Source: Planctomycetales bacterium (GTDB lineage Bacteria > Planctomycetota > Planctomycetia > Isosphaerales > Isosphaeraceae). From it: a stretch of 64,000 bases of DNA. The DNA is taken from the NCBI GenBank assembly GCA_027452145.1, contig DAIDHB010000556.1:62001-126000 (forward strand), given 5' to 3'. The notes below the pieces were generated by a model that worked only from the letters and a program-made list of their open reading frames with translations, was not told the origin of the DNA and made no database searches. Made by a program: the position numbers and the translations under genes. Shown here piece after piece: positions 35,263 to 43,749 of the stretch; position 1 is the first letter of the stretch, and every line of letters begins with the position of its first letter.

Positions 35263-35577
35263 ATGAAGGCGATCTCGTTCGTGCTGCTCATCCTGGCCGT
35301 CACCTGCTCCGGCACCGGGCAAGAGCCGGAGGGCAGCTATATCCCGGACGGCGGATTCGTCCCGAGCGAGAAGGTGGCCATCAAGATCGCCGTCGCGGTC
35401 TGGGAACCGATCTACGGCGCGGACAGGATTGCCGGGGAGAAGCCGTACCGGGCGACACTCACCGATGGGGTCTGGACCGCCGAGGGTTCGTTGCCGGAGG
35501 GCCGTAAAGGCGGCGTCGCCCTCACTAGGATCGCAAAGAAGGACGGCCGAATCCTTCATGTGATCCATGGCAAGTGA
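35263..35577 (+). CDS. Small exported protein of the NTF2-fold YbbC/YhhH type
   Basis: The 104-residue product has a signal peptide (FVLLILAVTCSGTGQ, possibly lipoprotein-like with one Cys near residue 15) and PDGGFVPSEKVAIKIAVAVW, then EPIYGADRIAGEKPYRATLTDG, VWTAEGSLPEG, GGVALTRIAKKDGRIL. This matches the NTF2-fold immunity-like domain found in YbbC/YhhH proteins, known beside Rhs and polymorphic-toxin genes. No Rhs toxin is near, so its present job is unclear. ATG 35263 is fixed by GGAGGCGCAACG upstream. Confidence 0.7.
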   Translation: MKAISFVLLILAVTCSGTGQEPEGSYIPDGGFVPSEKVAIKIAVAVWEPIYGADRIAGEKPYRATLTDGVWTAEGSLPEGRKGGVALTRIAKKDGRILHVIHGK

Positions 35578-35648
35578 TTGTACGTAAGAGACGTTGAGAT
35601 CCCACGGACGAACCTCGCGATCGATGAAACTCGGCGGTCGTCGGGCCG

Positions 35649-36224
35649 ATGAGTGTGGGCGTCAGGCGGCTCATGAACAGGCGCGTCCTCCTGACTACCT
35701 GGGGCACCGCAGGTGCCGCCCTGCTGGCGACGTGGGGGTTCCTCTCGCGCGGCCACACGCGGCGGGAACGGCAGCGGCAGCGGACGGCGATCGCTGAGAT
35801 GTTCGGCGGGGGGCCGGCCCTGGCGACCGTCGCGAAGCCCTCGAGAGTCGAGGCTTACCGCCTGGATCCTCTGCCTGCCGGCCGATCCTGGACGGAGGCC
35901 TCCGTCGCCGATTATCCCGTGACCGCGGGACCGGTGGCGGTGCCGGCGGCGATCGTCGGGCCGGTCTCGGCGGCGCTCCTGTCGCCGGATACGTACGGCT
36001 GGGACTTCGCCAAAAGTTGTCTACCCACCTACGGTGTGCGGCTCTCGTTCCACCGGGGCGGCGAACGAATTGATGTGCTTTTCTGTTTCGAGTGCAATAT
36101 CTTGTTGATCGGTCGCGACGGCCGCACGACCGGGGGCGAGGACTTCGACCGCAATCGGGCGGTCTTCGTCCGAGCGGCCCGGGCTTTGTTCCCCGAGGAT
36201 GACTTGATTCAGCGACTTCGATAA
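35649..36224 (+). CDS. Exported or membrane-anchored protein of unknown function
   Basis: The 191-residue protein has an N-terminal basic stretch (RRLMNRRVLL) and one hydrophobic segment (TTWGTAGAALLATWGFLS, residues about 16-33) serving as anchor or signal. The rest is a soluble domain without recognised motif; the central block GVRLSFHRGGERIDVLFCFECNILLIGRDGR contains two cysteines in CFEC. The start could also be the ATG at 35673. No clear ribosome binding site. Alone among other small exported genes. Confidence 0.55.
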   Translation: MSVGVRRLMNRRVLLTTWGTAGAALLATWGFLSRGHTRRERQRQRTAIAEMFGGGPALATVAKPSRVEAYRLDPLPAGRSWTEASVADYPVTAGPVAVPAAIVGPVSAALLSPDTYGWDFAKSCLPTYGVRLSFHRGGERIDVLFCFECNILLIGRDGRTTGGEDFDRNRAVFVRAARALFPEDDLIQRLR

Positions 36225-36363
36225 GATCATCGGAGGTGGCGCCGCGGCCAGGTCAGGCCGGGCCGGGTAAGGTCAGGTAGGGCAGGGTGGGGTGCTCACG
36301 CGGTGGGTGCGTTGCGCGGGCTGTCGATCCATTCCCTGGCCCTGAATCCCGCCGGAGGGGACG

Positions 36364-36861
36364 ATGTCACGGCCTTCGATCGTCGGCGCGTCAATGGTCG
36401 TGCTGGCCGTCGCGGCTGCCTTCGGATGCGCCGGGAATCCGCCCGCGACCGAGCCGGCGATGATCACGCCCGAGGAGGCGCGGGCGGCCCTGTTGAGGCT
36501 CAAAAGCTTGCAGCAGGCAGGAGGTGGAGTGATCGACCCCTTCGCTGAATTGAAAACTGGTGCCATTGCCTCGACCGGCGGTCCGAACGTGACCATCGGG
36601 CGATTCTTCTCCTTCGACCTGAGGAAGAAGACGTGGCGCATGGACTTCAGCAACGGCCGCACCGGTAAGGCGGCATTCGCCTGCGGCGCGAGCGGCCGGT
36701 TCGAATGGCACGACGGCACGTGGGAGGCGACCCAAACCGAGGGATACATCACCTATGATCCCGGCGGGGACGATACCCGAGTCGGTCGGGCTCTCCTCGC
36801 AGCGAAGGAATTTGGGCGAACCGGCGACGTCAGTCGCCGGGTGCTTTCGCCCCGGGGATGA
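36364..36861 (+). CDS. Putative lipoprotein, C-terminus supplied by a palindromic repeat
   Basis: The 165-residue protein has a signal peptide with a lipobox-like VAAAFGC-AG (Cys22) and a soluble domain of about 120 residues without recognised family (ITPEEARAALLRLKSL, GRFFSFDLRKKTWRMDFS). The last 16 or so residues (GRTGDVSRRVLSPRG) are read from the left arm and loop of the palindrome at 36814-36892, so the native end was probably different. Confidence 0.6.
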   Translation: MSRPSIVGASMVVLAVAAAFGCAGNPPATEPAMITPEEARAALLRLKSLQQAGGGVIDPFAELKTGAIASTGGPNVTIGRFFSFDLRKKTWRMDFSNGRTGKAAFACGASGRFEWHDGTWEATQTEGYITYDPGGDDTRVGRALLAAKEFGRTGDVSRRVLSPRG

Positions 36862-36892
36862 TGACCCGGCGACTGACGTCACCGGTTCGCCC
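36814..36892. repeat. Palindrome with 29-bp arms
   Basis: GGGCGAACCGGCGACGTCAG (start of the left arm, 36814-36842) is the complement of the right arm 36864-36892 with one mismatch in 29; the loop is 21 bp. A diverged copy lies at 55588-55660. Confidence 0.93.
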
Positions 36893-36938
36893 GGATCGTT
36901 CCAAGGAACAGCATCGTCTTTCATGGGATGGACTCGCG

Positions 36939-38408
36939 ATGAAACCTCGACCGATTGCCGCCGTGCTTTGCATCCTGAGCGCGGTCCTGACATCCGCAGG
37001 CGTCTCGGCCGCGGCGCCGCAAAGGGTGACGTTCAACCGGGACATCGCGCCGATCCTGTTCGAGAACTGCGCCGGGTGCCACCGGCCCGGGGAGGTCGCC
37101 CCGTTCTCGCTGCTGGGCTATCGCGACGCCGAGAAGCGCGCCGGGCTGATCGCCGAGCTGACGGCGAGCCGCACGATGCCGCCCTGGAAGGCCGAGCACG
37201 CAGCGGTGCCGTTTGCCGGCGAGCGGAGGCTCTCCGACGAGCAGATCGCCCTGATCCGGAGATGGTCCGAGACCGGGGCCGCCGAGGGGGATCCGGCCGA
37301 CCTGCCCGCGGCTCCGAGGTTCGCCAGCGGCTGGCAACTCGGCGAGCCCGACATGGTGATCAGGATGCCGGAGCCCTATACCCTGGCGGCCTCGGGGCCC
37401 GACGAGTACCGCTGCTTCGTGCTGCCGATCCGGATCCCCGAGGGCAAATACATCACGTCGATCGAGTACCGGCCGGGTAACCGCAAGATCGTGCACCACG
37501 CGGTGTTCACCTCGATGCCGCACAAGATGGCCGCGGCCCGGCTGGCCGAGGGGGACGGCAAGAGCTTCCTCTCGGGCCTGGCCCCGCCGGGGCGGATCCT
37601 CTCCGGCCCACTGTCGATCTGGACCCCCGGCATGGAGCCGGCCCTGCTGCCCGCCAACGTCGCGGCGCGGTGGCCCGAGGGCACCGATCTGGTTCTCCAG
37701 CTTCACCTGCATCCCAGCGGCCGGCCCGAGGTCGAGCAGTCGATGCTCGGCTTTCACCTCACCGACAGGAAGCCCGGCGCCGGGTTGCAGATCATGGTTC
37801 TTTCCAGCCGCGAGATCGACATCCCGCCCGGCAAGGCCGATTACGAGGTCCGCGCGTCGAAGATGCTCCTCGACGGGGCCGACGTCTTCGGCATCTTCCC
37901 GCACATGCACCTGATCGGCCAGTCCGTCCGCGCCGAGGCGACGCTGCCGGACGGGGTGAAAATGCCCCTCATCTCGATCGCCGACTGGGACTTCAACTGG
38001 CAGAATTACTATCGGTACAAAAGCCCGCTGCATCTGCCGGCCGGCACGATGATCGACGTGCGCTGGACTTATGATAACTCGTCCGCGAACCCGAGCAATC
38101 CGAGCCATCCGCCGCGCCGGGTGACTTACGGCGAGCAGACGACCGACGAGATGGCCTTCCTGGTCTTCGACGTGATCGCGACCGGGCCGCTGTCGTCCGA
38201 GGAGCTGAGCCAACGCGCCTCGGCCGCGATGGCGATGCTGGATAAGGACCACAACGGCCTGCTGGATGAGAAGGAGCTAGCGTTGGCCTTCGGGCGGGTG
38301 AGTGCCGACGCGGTCAAAAAGCGGATCGCCGCCTTCGACCGGGACGGCGATCACAAGCTCAACGGCCGCGAGTTCGACCAGACCTTCCGGACGATCGGCC
38401 GGCGTTGA
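36939..38408 (+). CDS. Exported fusion: haem-binding domain, copper-monooxygenase-like fold, EF-hands
   Basis: The 489-residue product has a signal peptide (AAVLCILSAVLTSAGVSA), then a cytochrome-like haem site ENCAGCHRPG (CxxCH, residues about 45-50). The central part (about 140-410) resembles the two-domain fold of copper type II ascorbate-dependent monooxygenases, with histidine sites KIVHHAVFTS, QLHLHPSG and FPHMHLIG. The C-terminus has two EF-hand calcium loops (DKDHNGLLDEKEL and DRDGDHKLNGREF). Such fusions occur in planctomycetes; the reaction is unknown. ATG 36939 is chosen because the signal peptide begins there; an in-frame ATG at 36858 lies in the palindrome. Confidence 0.85.
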   Translation: MKPRPIAAVLCILSAVLTSAGVSAAAPQRVTFNRDIAPILFENCAGCHRPGEVAPFSLLGYRDAEKRAGLIAELTASRTMPPWKAEHAAVPFAGERRLSDEQIALIRRWSETGAAEGDPADLPAAPRFASGWQLGEPDMVIRMPEPYTLAASGPDEYRCFVLPIRIPEGKYITSIEYRPGNRKIVHHAVFTSMPHKMAAARLAEGDGKSFLSGLAPPGRILSGPLSIWTPGMEPALLPANVAARWPEGTDLVLQLHLHPSGRPEVEQSMLGFHLTDRKPGAGLQIMVLSSREIDIPPGKADYEVRASKMLLDGADVFGIFPHMHLIGQSVRAEATLPDGVKMPLISIADWDFNWQNYYRYKSPLHLPAGTMIDVRWTYDNSSANPSNPSHPPRRVTYGEQTTDEMAFLVFDVIATGPLSSEELSQRASAAMAMLDKDHNGLLDEKELALAFGRVSADAVKKRIAAFDRDGDHKLNGREFDQTFRTIGRR

Positions 38409-38506
38409 TTGATTGCGGGGGTCGGGCGCCGGCCGGTTGTCGATCAAACGGGGGTCGCGAACGCGCCGGCTCGGGGCCTGGCATGGTGCTGGGAGGAGGT
38501 CAGAAC

Positions 38507-38992
38507 ATGATGACGCGCGTTTCTGTCTCCATCGAGCTCGCGACCTGGATCACCGCCCGCATCGCGAACTACCCCGCCGAGGCCCCCGAGAACCTGCGAT
38601 GGCATTCGCCTCACGTCGCCCGGCACGGCGCCCTGCCGCTCTATGCCGGCTGGACCGAGACCATCGGGATCCGCCCGGACGGCGAGTTCGTTCGCTGGAG
38701 CACCGAAGGCGAGTTCGACGGCACCCGGTCTGTCGAGGAGCGTTCCTGGGTGCTTACCGCGCTGGTGGTCGGCGCGGAGCGATATGCCGAGCTTCGGCCG
38801 CTCCTGCCGGTCCGCGGGCCGGATGCGGTCGATTGCCCCTGCCGTGCGATTCCGCTGTTTGTCTCGGGCCAGGTGGTGTGTGGCGAGTGCGGCGGCCTCG
38901 GCTGGCTCCCGGCCGACCGCGTGACCTCGCGCCGCGGCGAACCCCGGGAACCGCGGCGTGTCGGTTGGTATCATCGGCTGTTCGGCGGTTAG
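38507..38992 (+). CDS. Protein of unknown function with CPC and CGEC motifs
   Basis: A 161-residue soluble protein. ATG 38507 follows GGGAGGAGGTCAGAAC, a strong ribosome binding site. It contains CPCRAI and VVCGECGGLG (residues about 124-144), a possible zinc site. The N-terminal two-thirds is alpha/beta, without a family I recognise. Followed 43 bp later by another small gene, likely in the same transcript. Confidence 0.6.
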   Translation: MMTRVSVSIELATWITARIANYPAEAPENLRWHSPHVARHGALPLYAGWTETIGIRPDGEFVRWSTEGEFDGTRSVEERSWVLTALVVGAERYAELRPLLPVRGPDAVDCPCRAIPLFVSGQVVCGECGGLGWLPADRVTSRRGEPREPRRVGWYHRLFGG

Positions 38993-39035
38993 GGCCGCCG
39001 AGCTTTATCGTGAGCCGGCCTAAAGGAGGCCCCAA

Positions 39036-39422
39036 ATGGGCGTGCTCCTGTTCCCCAGGGACGTGCTCGACTTTCTCGCCGGGGCCGTGCATGATCCCGG
39101 CGCCGAGCGGTCCTATGAGGGGCTGTCCGACAGCTTCCTTTGGTCGGACGAACTGTTCTGGGAGGGCATGGCCCGTTACGGCGTCGCTTACCCGTTCCGC
39201 GAGCTCGTCGGGTATCGGCGCTCGGTCATCCGCGGTGCACCGGACTCGCGATTGCGGCCGGTCTGGCAGCAGGTAGCCGAGGCGTGTCCGGGATGGCCAG
39301 GGCTCCGGCCCGAGCGAAGCAGTCCGACCCTGGCCTCGCAACTGACCCGGGAGAGCAGGAGGTTCACCGCGTCGTTTCTTCGTGTGATGCGAGAATGTGA
39401 GCGGGAGGCGGCGGAGGATTAA
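39036..39422 (+). CDS. Small soluble protein, unknown function
   Basis: The 128-residue product has a strong Shine-Dalgarno (TAAAGGAGG at 39021-39029) and is mainly helical. Aromatic- and acid-rich segments (SDSFLWSDELFWEGMARYG) do not match a known family to me. It lies in a run of small plus-strand genes. Confidence 0.6.
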   Translation: MGVLLFPRDVLDFLAGAVHDPGAERSYEGLSDSFLWSDELFWEGMARYGVAYPFRELVGYRRSVIRGAPDSRLRPVWQQVAEACPGWPGLRPERSSPTLASQLTRESRRFTASFLRVMRECEREAAED

Positions 39423-39494
39423 CGGGGCGATCCTGTGGACCGGTCGATCGGCGCGACGCTGATAGATCCAGGGCGGCAGGCCGCGGAGGTGCGT

Positions 39495-39896
39495 ATGTGT
39501 CGCTATGCCGAATACGGTCCTTACAAGAATCACTTCGCCTGCTTCGGGTGCCGGAAGTCCTTCAAGCGACTGCCGGTCTCCGAGTGGCCGAAGCATCTCC
39601 AGCCGGCCGAGGGCGTGGCTGCACCGGCTCCCTGCCCCCAGTGCGGGGCCGAGATGGTCGACATGGGCCTGGACTTCCAGCCGCCGCCGACCGACGACGT
39701 CGTACGCTGGCAGGTCGTTGCATTTCTGTATGGTCAAGGTTTCACGTTCCACTCCTGCGGCTGCGGCGGCCCCGGATACCGGCCTTCCCGCTGGGCGGAC
39801 GTGCCGGCGTTCGTGGAGTCGCACCGCCGCCGGTCCGCGGGCGAGATCCTCGCCGGCCGTTTCGCGGCGCGCCGGAAAGTCGGGGGGCGGGCCTGA
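39495..39896 (+). CDS. Small zinc-finger protein, unknown function
   Basis: The 133-residue protein started at ATG 39495 (GCGGAGGT upstream) has CFGCRKSFKR at about residue 16-25 and PCPQCGAEM at about 48-56, a likely zinc ribbon, and a later CGCGGPGYRPSRW. A GTG 60 bases upstream is possible but lacks a ribosome binding site. The frame continues open after the TGA at 39894 for another 58 codons (see next entry). Confidence 0.65.
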   Translation: MCRYAEYGPYKNHFACFGCRKSFKRLPVSEWPKHLQPAEGVAAPAPCPQCGAEMVDMGLDFQPPPTDDVVRWQVVAFLYGQGFTFHSCGCGGPGYRPSRWADVPAFVESHRRRSAGEILAGRFAARRKVGGRA

Positions 39897-40073
39897 CGAG
39901 GCGATTCAGCCGGACCCGCCGCGCGGCGGGCCGGCGGCCTCCTGGCCGTCGCGGCGGGGCTGTTGCTCAACCTCCCCGGCGCCTTCTGGCTGCTGGGGAC
40001 CCTGGCCGGTGTCGTGCTCCTCTTCGCCGCCTCGATCGGCGGTCGGTTCGATCGCGGGCCGAGCTCGGACTGA
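39897..40073 (+). other. In-frame extension or small membrane ORF after the TGA
   Basis: Directly after the stop of the preceding gene, in the same frame, lie 58 codons whose middle is strongly hydrophobic (GLLAVAAGLLLNLPGAFWLL, then GTLAGVVLLFAASIGG). No ATG or GTG start precedes it. It ends at TGACGAGGCGAT, almost the same twelve bases as at its beginning. A real small membrane protein with a rare start, a readthrough product, or a relic are all possible. Confidence 0.3.
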
Positions 40074-40154
40074 CGAGGCGATCCGGCGGACCTCGCGAAG
40101 ACAAGGCGAAGACGAACGCGGACGCTCGCCCCATCGCCGTACAAGGACCTCATC

Positions 40155-40772
40155 ATGTTCACACCGGCAGACTCAGCCCGTCCCGCATGCGAGCGCTGCG
40201 GGCGTACGTCGGGACTCGGCGGGGCGACGGGGCCGATCCTGTGCCGCGCCTGCGAGAGGCTGGACTACATGCCCAGCACCCTGCGAAGCTGGCGCGGGAC
40301 GGGGACAATGTTTTATGGGCAATGCGACTTCTACCAGGACGGGTCGTACATCACGACCAAATGGATCACCTTGATTTATGTACCGGTGTGGCCCATCAGC
40401 AGCCATCGCGTGCAATGCGAGGGCGGGTCGTTGTTCCCACGGACCGAGTCCTACGTGTGCCATTACAGCCGGCGCCGGCATGTCGGCCAGGTGGTGCGGA
40501 CGTACCTCGCGGCGCTGTTCCTGGCGTTTGTCTGGTTCCCGCTGATGTTCATCGCCTCGATCGCGGTGCCCGACGATCCCTATCACATCAATCTGATCCT
40601 CGTCATCGGCGCCGGTGCGGGCCTGCCGATGCTCGTGGTTTTCGCCTGGCGTGGACTGGCGAAGCGCCGGGCCCCGCCCGTCCAGGCGACGGGGGTCGGC
40701 CGGGGCGGAGGCGCCGTGAGCGACTCGGTGCTTCCGTCATTTCTGAGGTCGGATCGAAAGCCTGGGCCGTGA
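40155..40772 (+). CDS. Membrane protein with N-terminal zinc ribbon
   Basis: The 205-residue protein has CERCGR and CRACER (residues about 12-35), a beta-like region (YGQCDFYQDGSYITTKWITLIYVPVWPI), and two membrane helices (about 118-141 and 148-170), then a basic tail. The zinc ribbon to membrane order recurs in this window. No function known. Confidence 0.65.
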   Translation: MFTPADSARPACERCGRTSGLGGATGPILCRACERLDYMPSTLRSWRGTGTMFYGQCDFYQDGSYITTKWITLIYVPVWPISSHRVQCEGGSLFPRTESYVCHYSRRRHVGQVVRTYLAALFLAFVWFPLMFIASIAVPDDPYHINLILVIGAGAGLPMLVVFAWRGLAKRRAPPVQATGVGRGGGAVSDSVLPSFLRSDRKPGP

Positions 40773-40867
40773 GAGATGCCCAGGATCATCGGGGGCGTTC
40801 CTGGTATCCTGGGGGAACACTCACTACCGGCTATCCGCCAATCTCCAGCACAGCAGGAGTCGTCCGC

Positions 40868-41227
40868 GTGTCCCGCCTGTTTGCCGGAACCCCCTGGGAT
40901 CGGCCGCCGACCTGCGATCGGTGCGGCCGGATCGAGTCCGAGTGCTCGTGTCCTCCGCCGGCGCCCGAGGTGAAACGGATTCCGCCCGAGCAGCAGACGG
41001 CCCGGTTGATGACCGAGCGGCGGCCGAAGGGGAAGCTGGTCACGGTGATCGCCGGCCTCGACCCCGAGGGGAACGACCTCGACGAGCTGGGCGCGCGGCT
41101 CAAGACCGCCTGCGGCACGGGCGGTACGGTGAAGGACGGGCGGATCGAGCTCCAGGGCGACCACCTCCAGGCGGCCGAGCGGACCCTCCGGGCGATCGGC
41201 TACAGGATCCGGACCGGCCGCGGGTGA
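40868..41227 (+). CDS. SUI1/YciH-family translation initiation factor-like protein
   Basis: The 119-residue product starts with GTG (AGGAG about ten bases ahead) and a Cys-rich leader (CDRCGRIESECSC). The SUI1 domain follows: RPKGKLVTVIAGLDPEGNDLDE, LGARLKTACGTGGTVKDGRI, ELQGDHLQAAERTLRAIGY, matching bacterial YciH and eIF1. YciH may monitor initiation fidelity; its role in planctomycetes is not established. A stop follows at 41225. Confidence 0.85.
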   Translation: MSRLFAGTPWDRPPTCDRCGRIESECSCPPPAPEVKRIPPEQQTARLMTERRPKGKLVTVIAGLDPEGNDLDELGARLKTACGTGGTVKDGRIELQGDHLQAAERTLRAIGYRIRTGRG

Positions 41228-41277
41228 GGACGGCTGGCACTTCTCGCCTCGCGCCTCGGAAGGCATGTGGAAGATGA

Positions 41278-41392
41278 AGATTCACCGCGAATATTGCGAA
41301 AATCGCGAAACGGACCCGGGTGGCGGCGTCGGGCGCTCTTCCGGGGAATCTTCCGGTCCTTTCGCGTTTTTCGCGTTTTTCGCGGTTGAAGG
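41278..41392. repeat. Inverted repeat of CGCGAAAA-type units
   Basis: ATTCACCGCGAATATTGCGA with following TCGCGAAAC faces TTCGCGTTTTTCGCGTTTTT and CGCGGTTGAAGG. The arms are imperfect. It lies between the SUI1 gene and the PPC gene, which are convergent. Confidence 0.6.
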
Positions 41393-41432
41393 TCTTCCGG
41401 GTCGGCTCGGACGTTCCGCGGTTCGTGCCTCC

Positions 41433-43526
41433 CTACCGGGAATGGACCGCGACGCTCGTCGGGATCGGCGCGCTGGCATACGCCCGTTTCGACACGAAAT
41501 CGATCGAGACATAGGCCACGGCCGCGATCGTGACGTCCTTGATGGGTTTGGCGTCGGGTGCGGCCTTCAGGATGATGCGGCCTTTCGACTCGCCGGGCGC
41601 GAGGGATGTCTTGCTGCCGGACTCGACGAACGTGACGCCCGGTGGCAGCGGATTGCCGAAGACCGAGCCCAGGTGCTGAAGCTTGACGTCCAGCGTCACC
41701 CGGTCGTTGAAAGGCGCGCGGCGGGTGATCTCCACTTCCAGCACGACCTGCTGGCCGGGTTTGAGGGTGATCGTGGCGGGTGTCACCCGCACCGATGAGA
41801 TATCATCCCGCGTGACGACCTGGGCGAACTGCGTGTCCACCGGCCAGACGCTGCGTCCACCGCCGCCCATGTACAGTTCCTCCAGCGGCTGGACCCGATG
41901 CTCGACCTGGCGCGTCTTGCCGTCAAGGCCCTTGATGCTCGCCCTTGCGATCAGCTTCACGGGCGCGGCGGCCGGCTTCGCACCCGGCGCGGCCTGGAGG
42001 ACCAGACAGCCGTCGGTCATCGTCGACGGGATCGTCACCGGCCGGGCCGAGAGGCCCGGCGGTAGGCCCTCGACCCGCACCTCGATCGGGCCGTCGAAGC
42101 CCGCCTGTCGGGTGGCGCGGAGGAACCACGGCACGGCGCAACCCGGTCCGACGCCGGCGCGGTCGTCGTCGCAGGTGACCTCGAAATCCGGCTCGTCCTC
42201 GCGGGCCTCGATGCCGTACGCGAAGCCCGGCCCGCCGCGGTAGATCAGGTCGCGGACCTCCAGCGTGTACCGGCCGTCCGCGGGCGGCGTGAACGTCAGC
42301 ACGGCGTCCCTGGAGCGCGTCGTGTCATCCCCCGAGGCGACCGCCGAGCCCTTTTCGTTCAGCAGGCGCAGAAATGAGTCGAGGCTCGAGCCCAGTCGGC
42401 GCGCCTTGACCTCGAACCGTACGGGGCGCTTCGCCTTCAGGTCGAAGGCAAAGTGATCGACGTCGTTGGGCCGGTCGGCGCGGCCGCTGAGCATCACGCC
42501 GAGCCTCGGCACGCGGGTCGCCTTGTGGCGGTCGTCGTTCGGCTCGGCCTCGGTGAGAATGGGCAGATCCGTCACCTCGAACGTCGACGCGTTCGTCTCC
42601 CGGCCGTTCGCGACCAGTCGGGCGACGTGCGGGCCTGGTGCCGATGGGTTCGACAACCCCGTCAGTTGGAGCGGGCCGTCGGACAATCCGAAGCCGGTGG
42701 CGCTCGCCGTCCACGGGCCGGTCGTCGGGATCGCCAGCGGGAAGACGTCCGTGACGAAGGGTCGGTCGGTCATCGCCAGCGAATAGGTGAAATGCGGCGC
42801 GCCGCCGTAATCCACGTCGCGGACCGCGATGACATATTCGCCGTCCTTATCGAAGCGGTGGTGCAGCATCGGGTCGCCGAGATAATAGTCGTCGTTCGAC
42901 GCCAGCTCGACGCCCGAGGCGTCGGCCAGGATCAGCATCGGGTCGGAGCTGCCCGCCTCCTGGTAGTGCCGCTTGAAATAGAGGCGCTGACCCATCAGGC
43001 TGAAGGTGACCTCCTGGCCGGCCTTCGCGTGGAATCTGTAGCAATCGACCTCTTCCTTAACGGCGATGGCGCCGGCGATCACGCGGTTCACCTCGACCTT
43101 CTGGGCCGTCGCTGGAGTGGCGTGGGCCCCGGCCGCCTCGGCGATCACCGGGTCATCCACGACCAGCAGCTCGCCGATCGACGAGATCCCGGCATCGGTG
43201 GCCACCCGGACCTCGCGCAGGCCGGGCGCAGCGGTTTTGTCCACGGTCACCTTCAGCTTGCGGCGCTCGACGGGTGCCTTCGCCTCGCGGGGCAGGACCT
43301 CGGCGCGCAGGCCCTCGCCGCTGAAAAACACCTGCGAGGCGTTGTCGAACCCGCGCCGGGCCTGGCGAGCGACGACCGTCACCTCGGTCGTCGTGCCCCG
43401 GCAGACCGCGCCGGGCACGATGTAGGTGATCTCGGGATAGGGCGTCTCCGCGATGGCCGGGCTGGCAAACAGCAGCACGAGCAGAGTCAGGGCTGGGCCG
43501 GATCGGAGCATCGACAGGCGCATCAT
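41433..43526 (-). CDS. Exported PPC-domain (pre-peptidase C-terminal) protein
   Basis: The 697-residue protein has a signal peptide (LTLLVLLFASPAIAE). PPC-like beta-sandwich domains are recognised from GQEVTFSLMG, DKDGEYVIAVRDVDYGG and, in the second copy, LPILTEAEPNDDRHKATRVP with DGRYTLEVRDLIYRGG. The C-terminal part is Ig-like (VTLKPGQQVVLEVEITRRAP-type ITLKPGQQVVLEVEITRRAP). Such proteins usually sit beside DUF1501 and DUF1549 genes in planctomycetes, as here. Start ATG 43526 precedes the signal; an earlier ATG at 43577 is not supported. Probably exported surface or scaffold protein. Confidence 0.8.
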   Translation of the reverse strand: MMRLSMLRSGPALTLLVLLFASPAIAETPYPEITYIVPGAVCRGTTTEVTVVARQARRGFDNASQVFFSGEGLRAEVLPREAKAPVERRKLKVTVDKTAAPGLREVRVATDAGISSIGELLVVDDPVIAEAAGAHATPATAQKVEVNRVIAGAIAVKEEVDCYRFHAKAGQEVTFSLMGQRLYFKRHYQEAGSSDPMLILADASGVELASNDDYYLGDPMLHHRFDKDGEYVIAVRDVDYGGAPHFTYSLAMTDRPFVTDVFPLAIPTTGPWTASATGFGLSDGPLQLTGLSNPSAPGPHVARLVANGRETNASTFEVTDLPILTEAEPNDDRHKATRVPRLGVMLSGRADRPNDVDHFAFDLKAKRPVRFEVKARRLGSSLDSFLRLLNEKGSAVASGDDTTRSRDAVLTFTPPADGRYTLEVRDLIYRGGPGFAYGIEAREDEPDFEVTCDDDRAGVGPGCAVPWFLRATRQAGFDGPIEVRVEGLPPGLSARPVTIPSTMTDGCLVLQAAPGAKPAAAPVKLIARASIKGLDGKTRQVEHRVQPLEELYMGGGGRSVWPVDTQFAQVVTRDDISSVRVTPATITLKPGQQVVLEVEITRRAPFNDRVTLDVKLQHLGSVFGNPLPPGVTFVESGSKTSLAPGESKGRIILKAAPDAKPIKDVTIAAVAYVSIDFVSKRAYASAPIPTSVAVHSR

Positions 43527-43590
43527 GGGATAGCCTCGTTCCGCCGCGGCTCGCGGCACGACCTGATTACCCGGCAAGCACGATTCTCTC

Positions 43591-43656
43591 GTAGGTCAGG
43601 CTTTCCTTCCCGACGGTTCAGCCGCGTCAGGCTGGAAAGCCCGACCTCCTTTCCTG
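43591..43656. repeat. GTAGGTCAGGCTTTCC palindromic repeat
   Basis: GTAGGTCAGGCTTTCC faces GGCTGGAAAGCCCGACCTC about 30 bp on. It is a member of the same family as 46013-46103, 49066-49122 and 58854-58957. Confidence 0.75.
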
Positions 43657-43682
43657 CCGTCGAAATTGACTCGGATAAGACG

Positions 43683-43740
43683 CCCTGAAAAACGGGGACC
43701 GGCAGCACGATGGCTCGGGCCGGTCCCCGTTTTGTCAGGG
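43683..43740. terminator. Strong hairpin downstream of the DUF1549 gene
   Basis: CCTGAAAAACGGGGACCGGC (43684-43703) faces GCCGGTCCCCGTTTTGTCAG (from about 43719). It lies 9 bp after the DUF1549 stop, with T- and A-rich flanks, and fits a bidirectional intrinsic terminator, though it may also be a repeat. Confidence 0.65.
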
Positions 43741-43749
43741 CCAGTCCGC

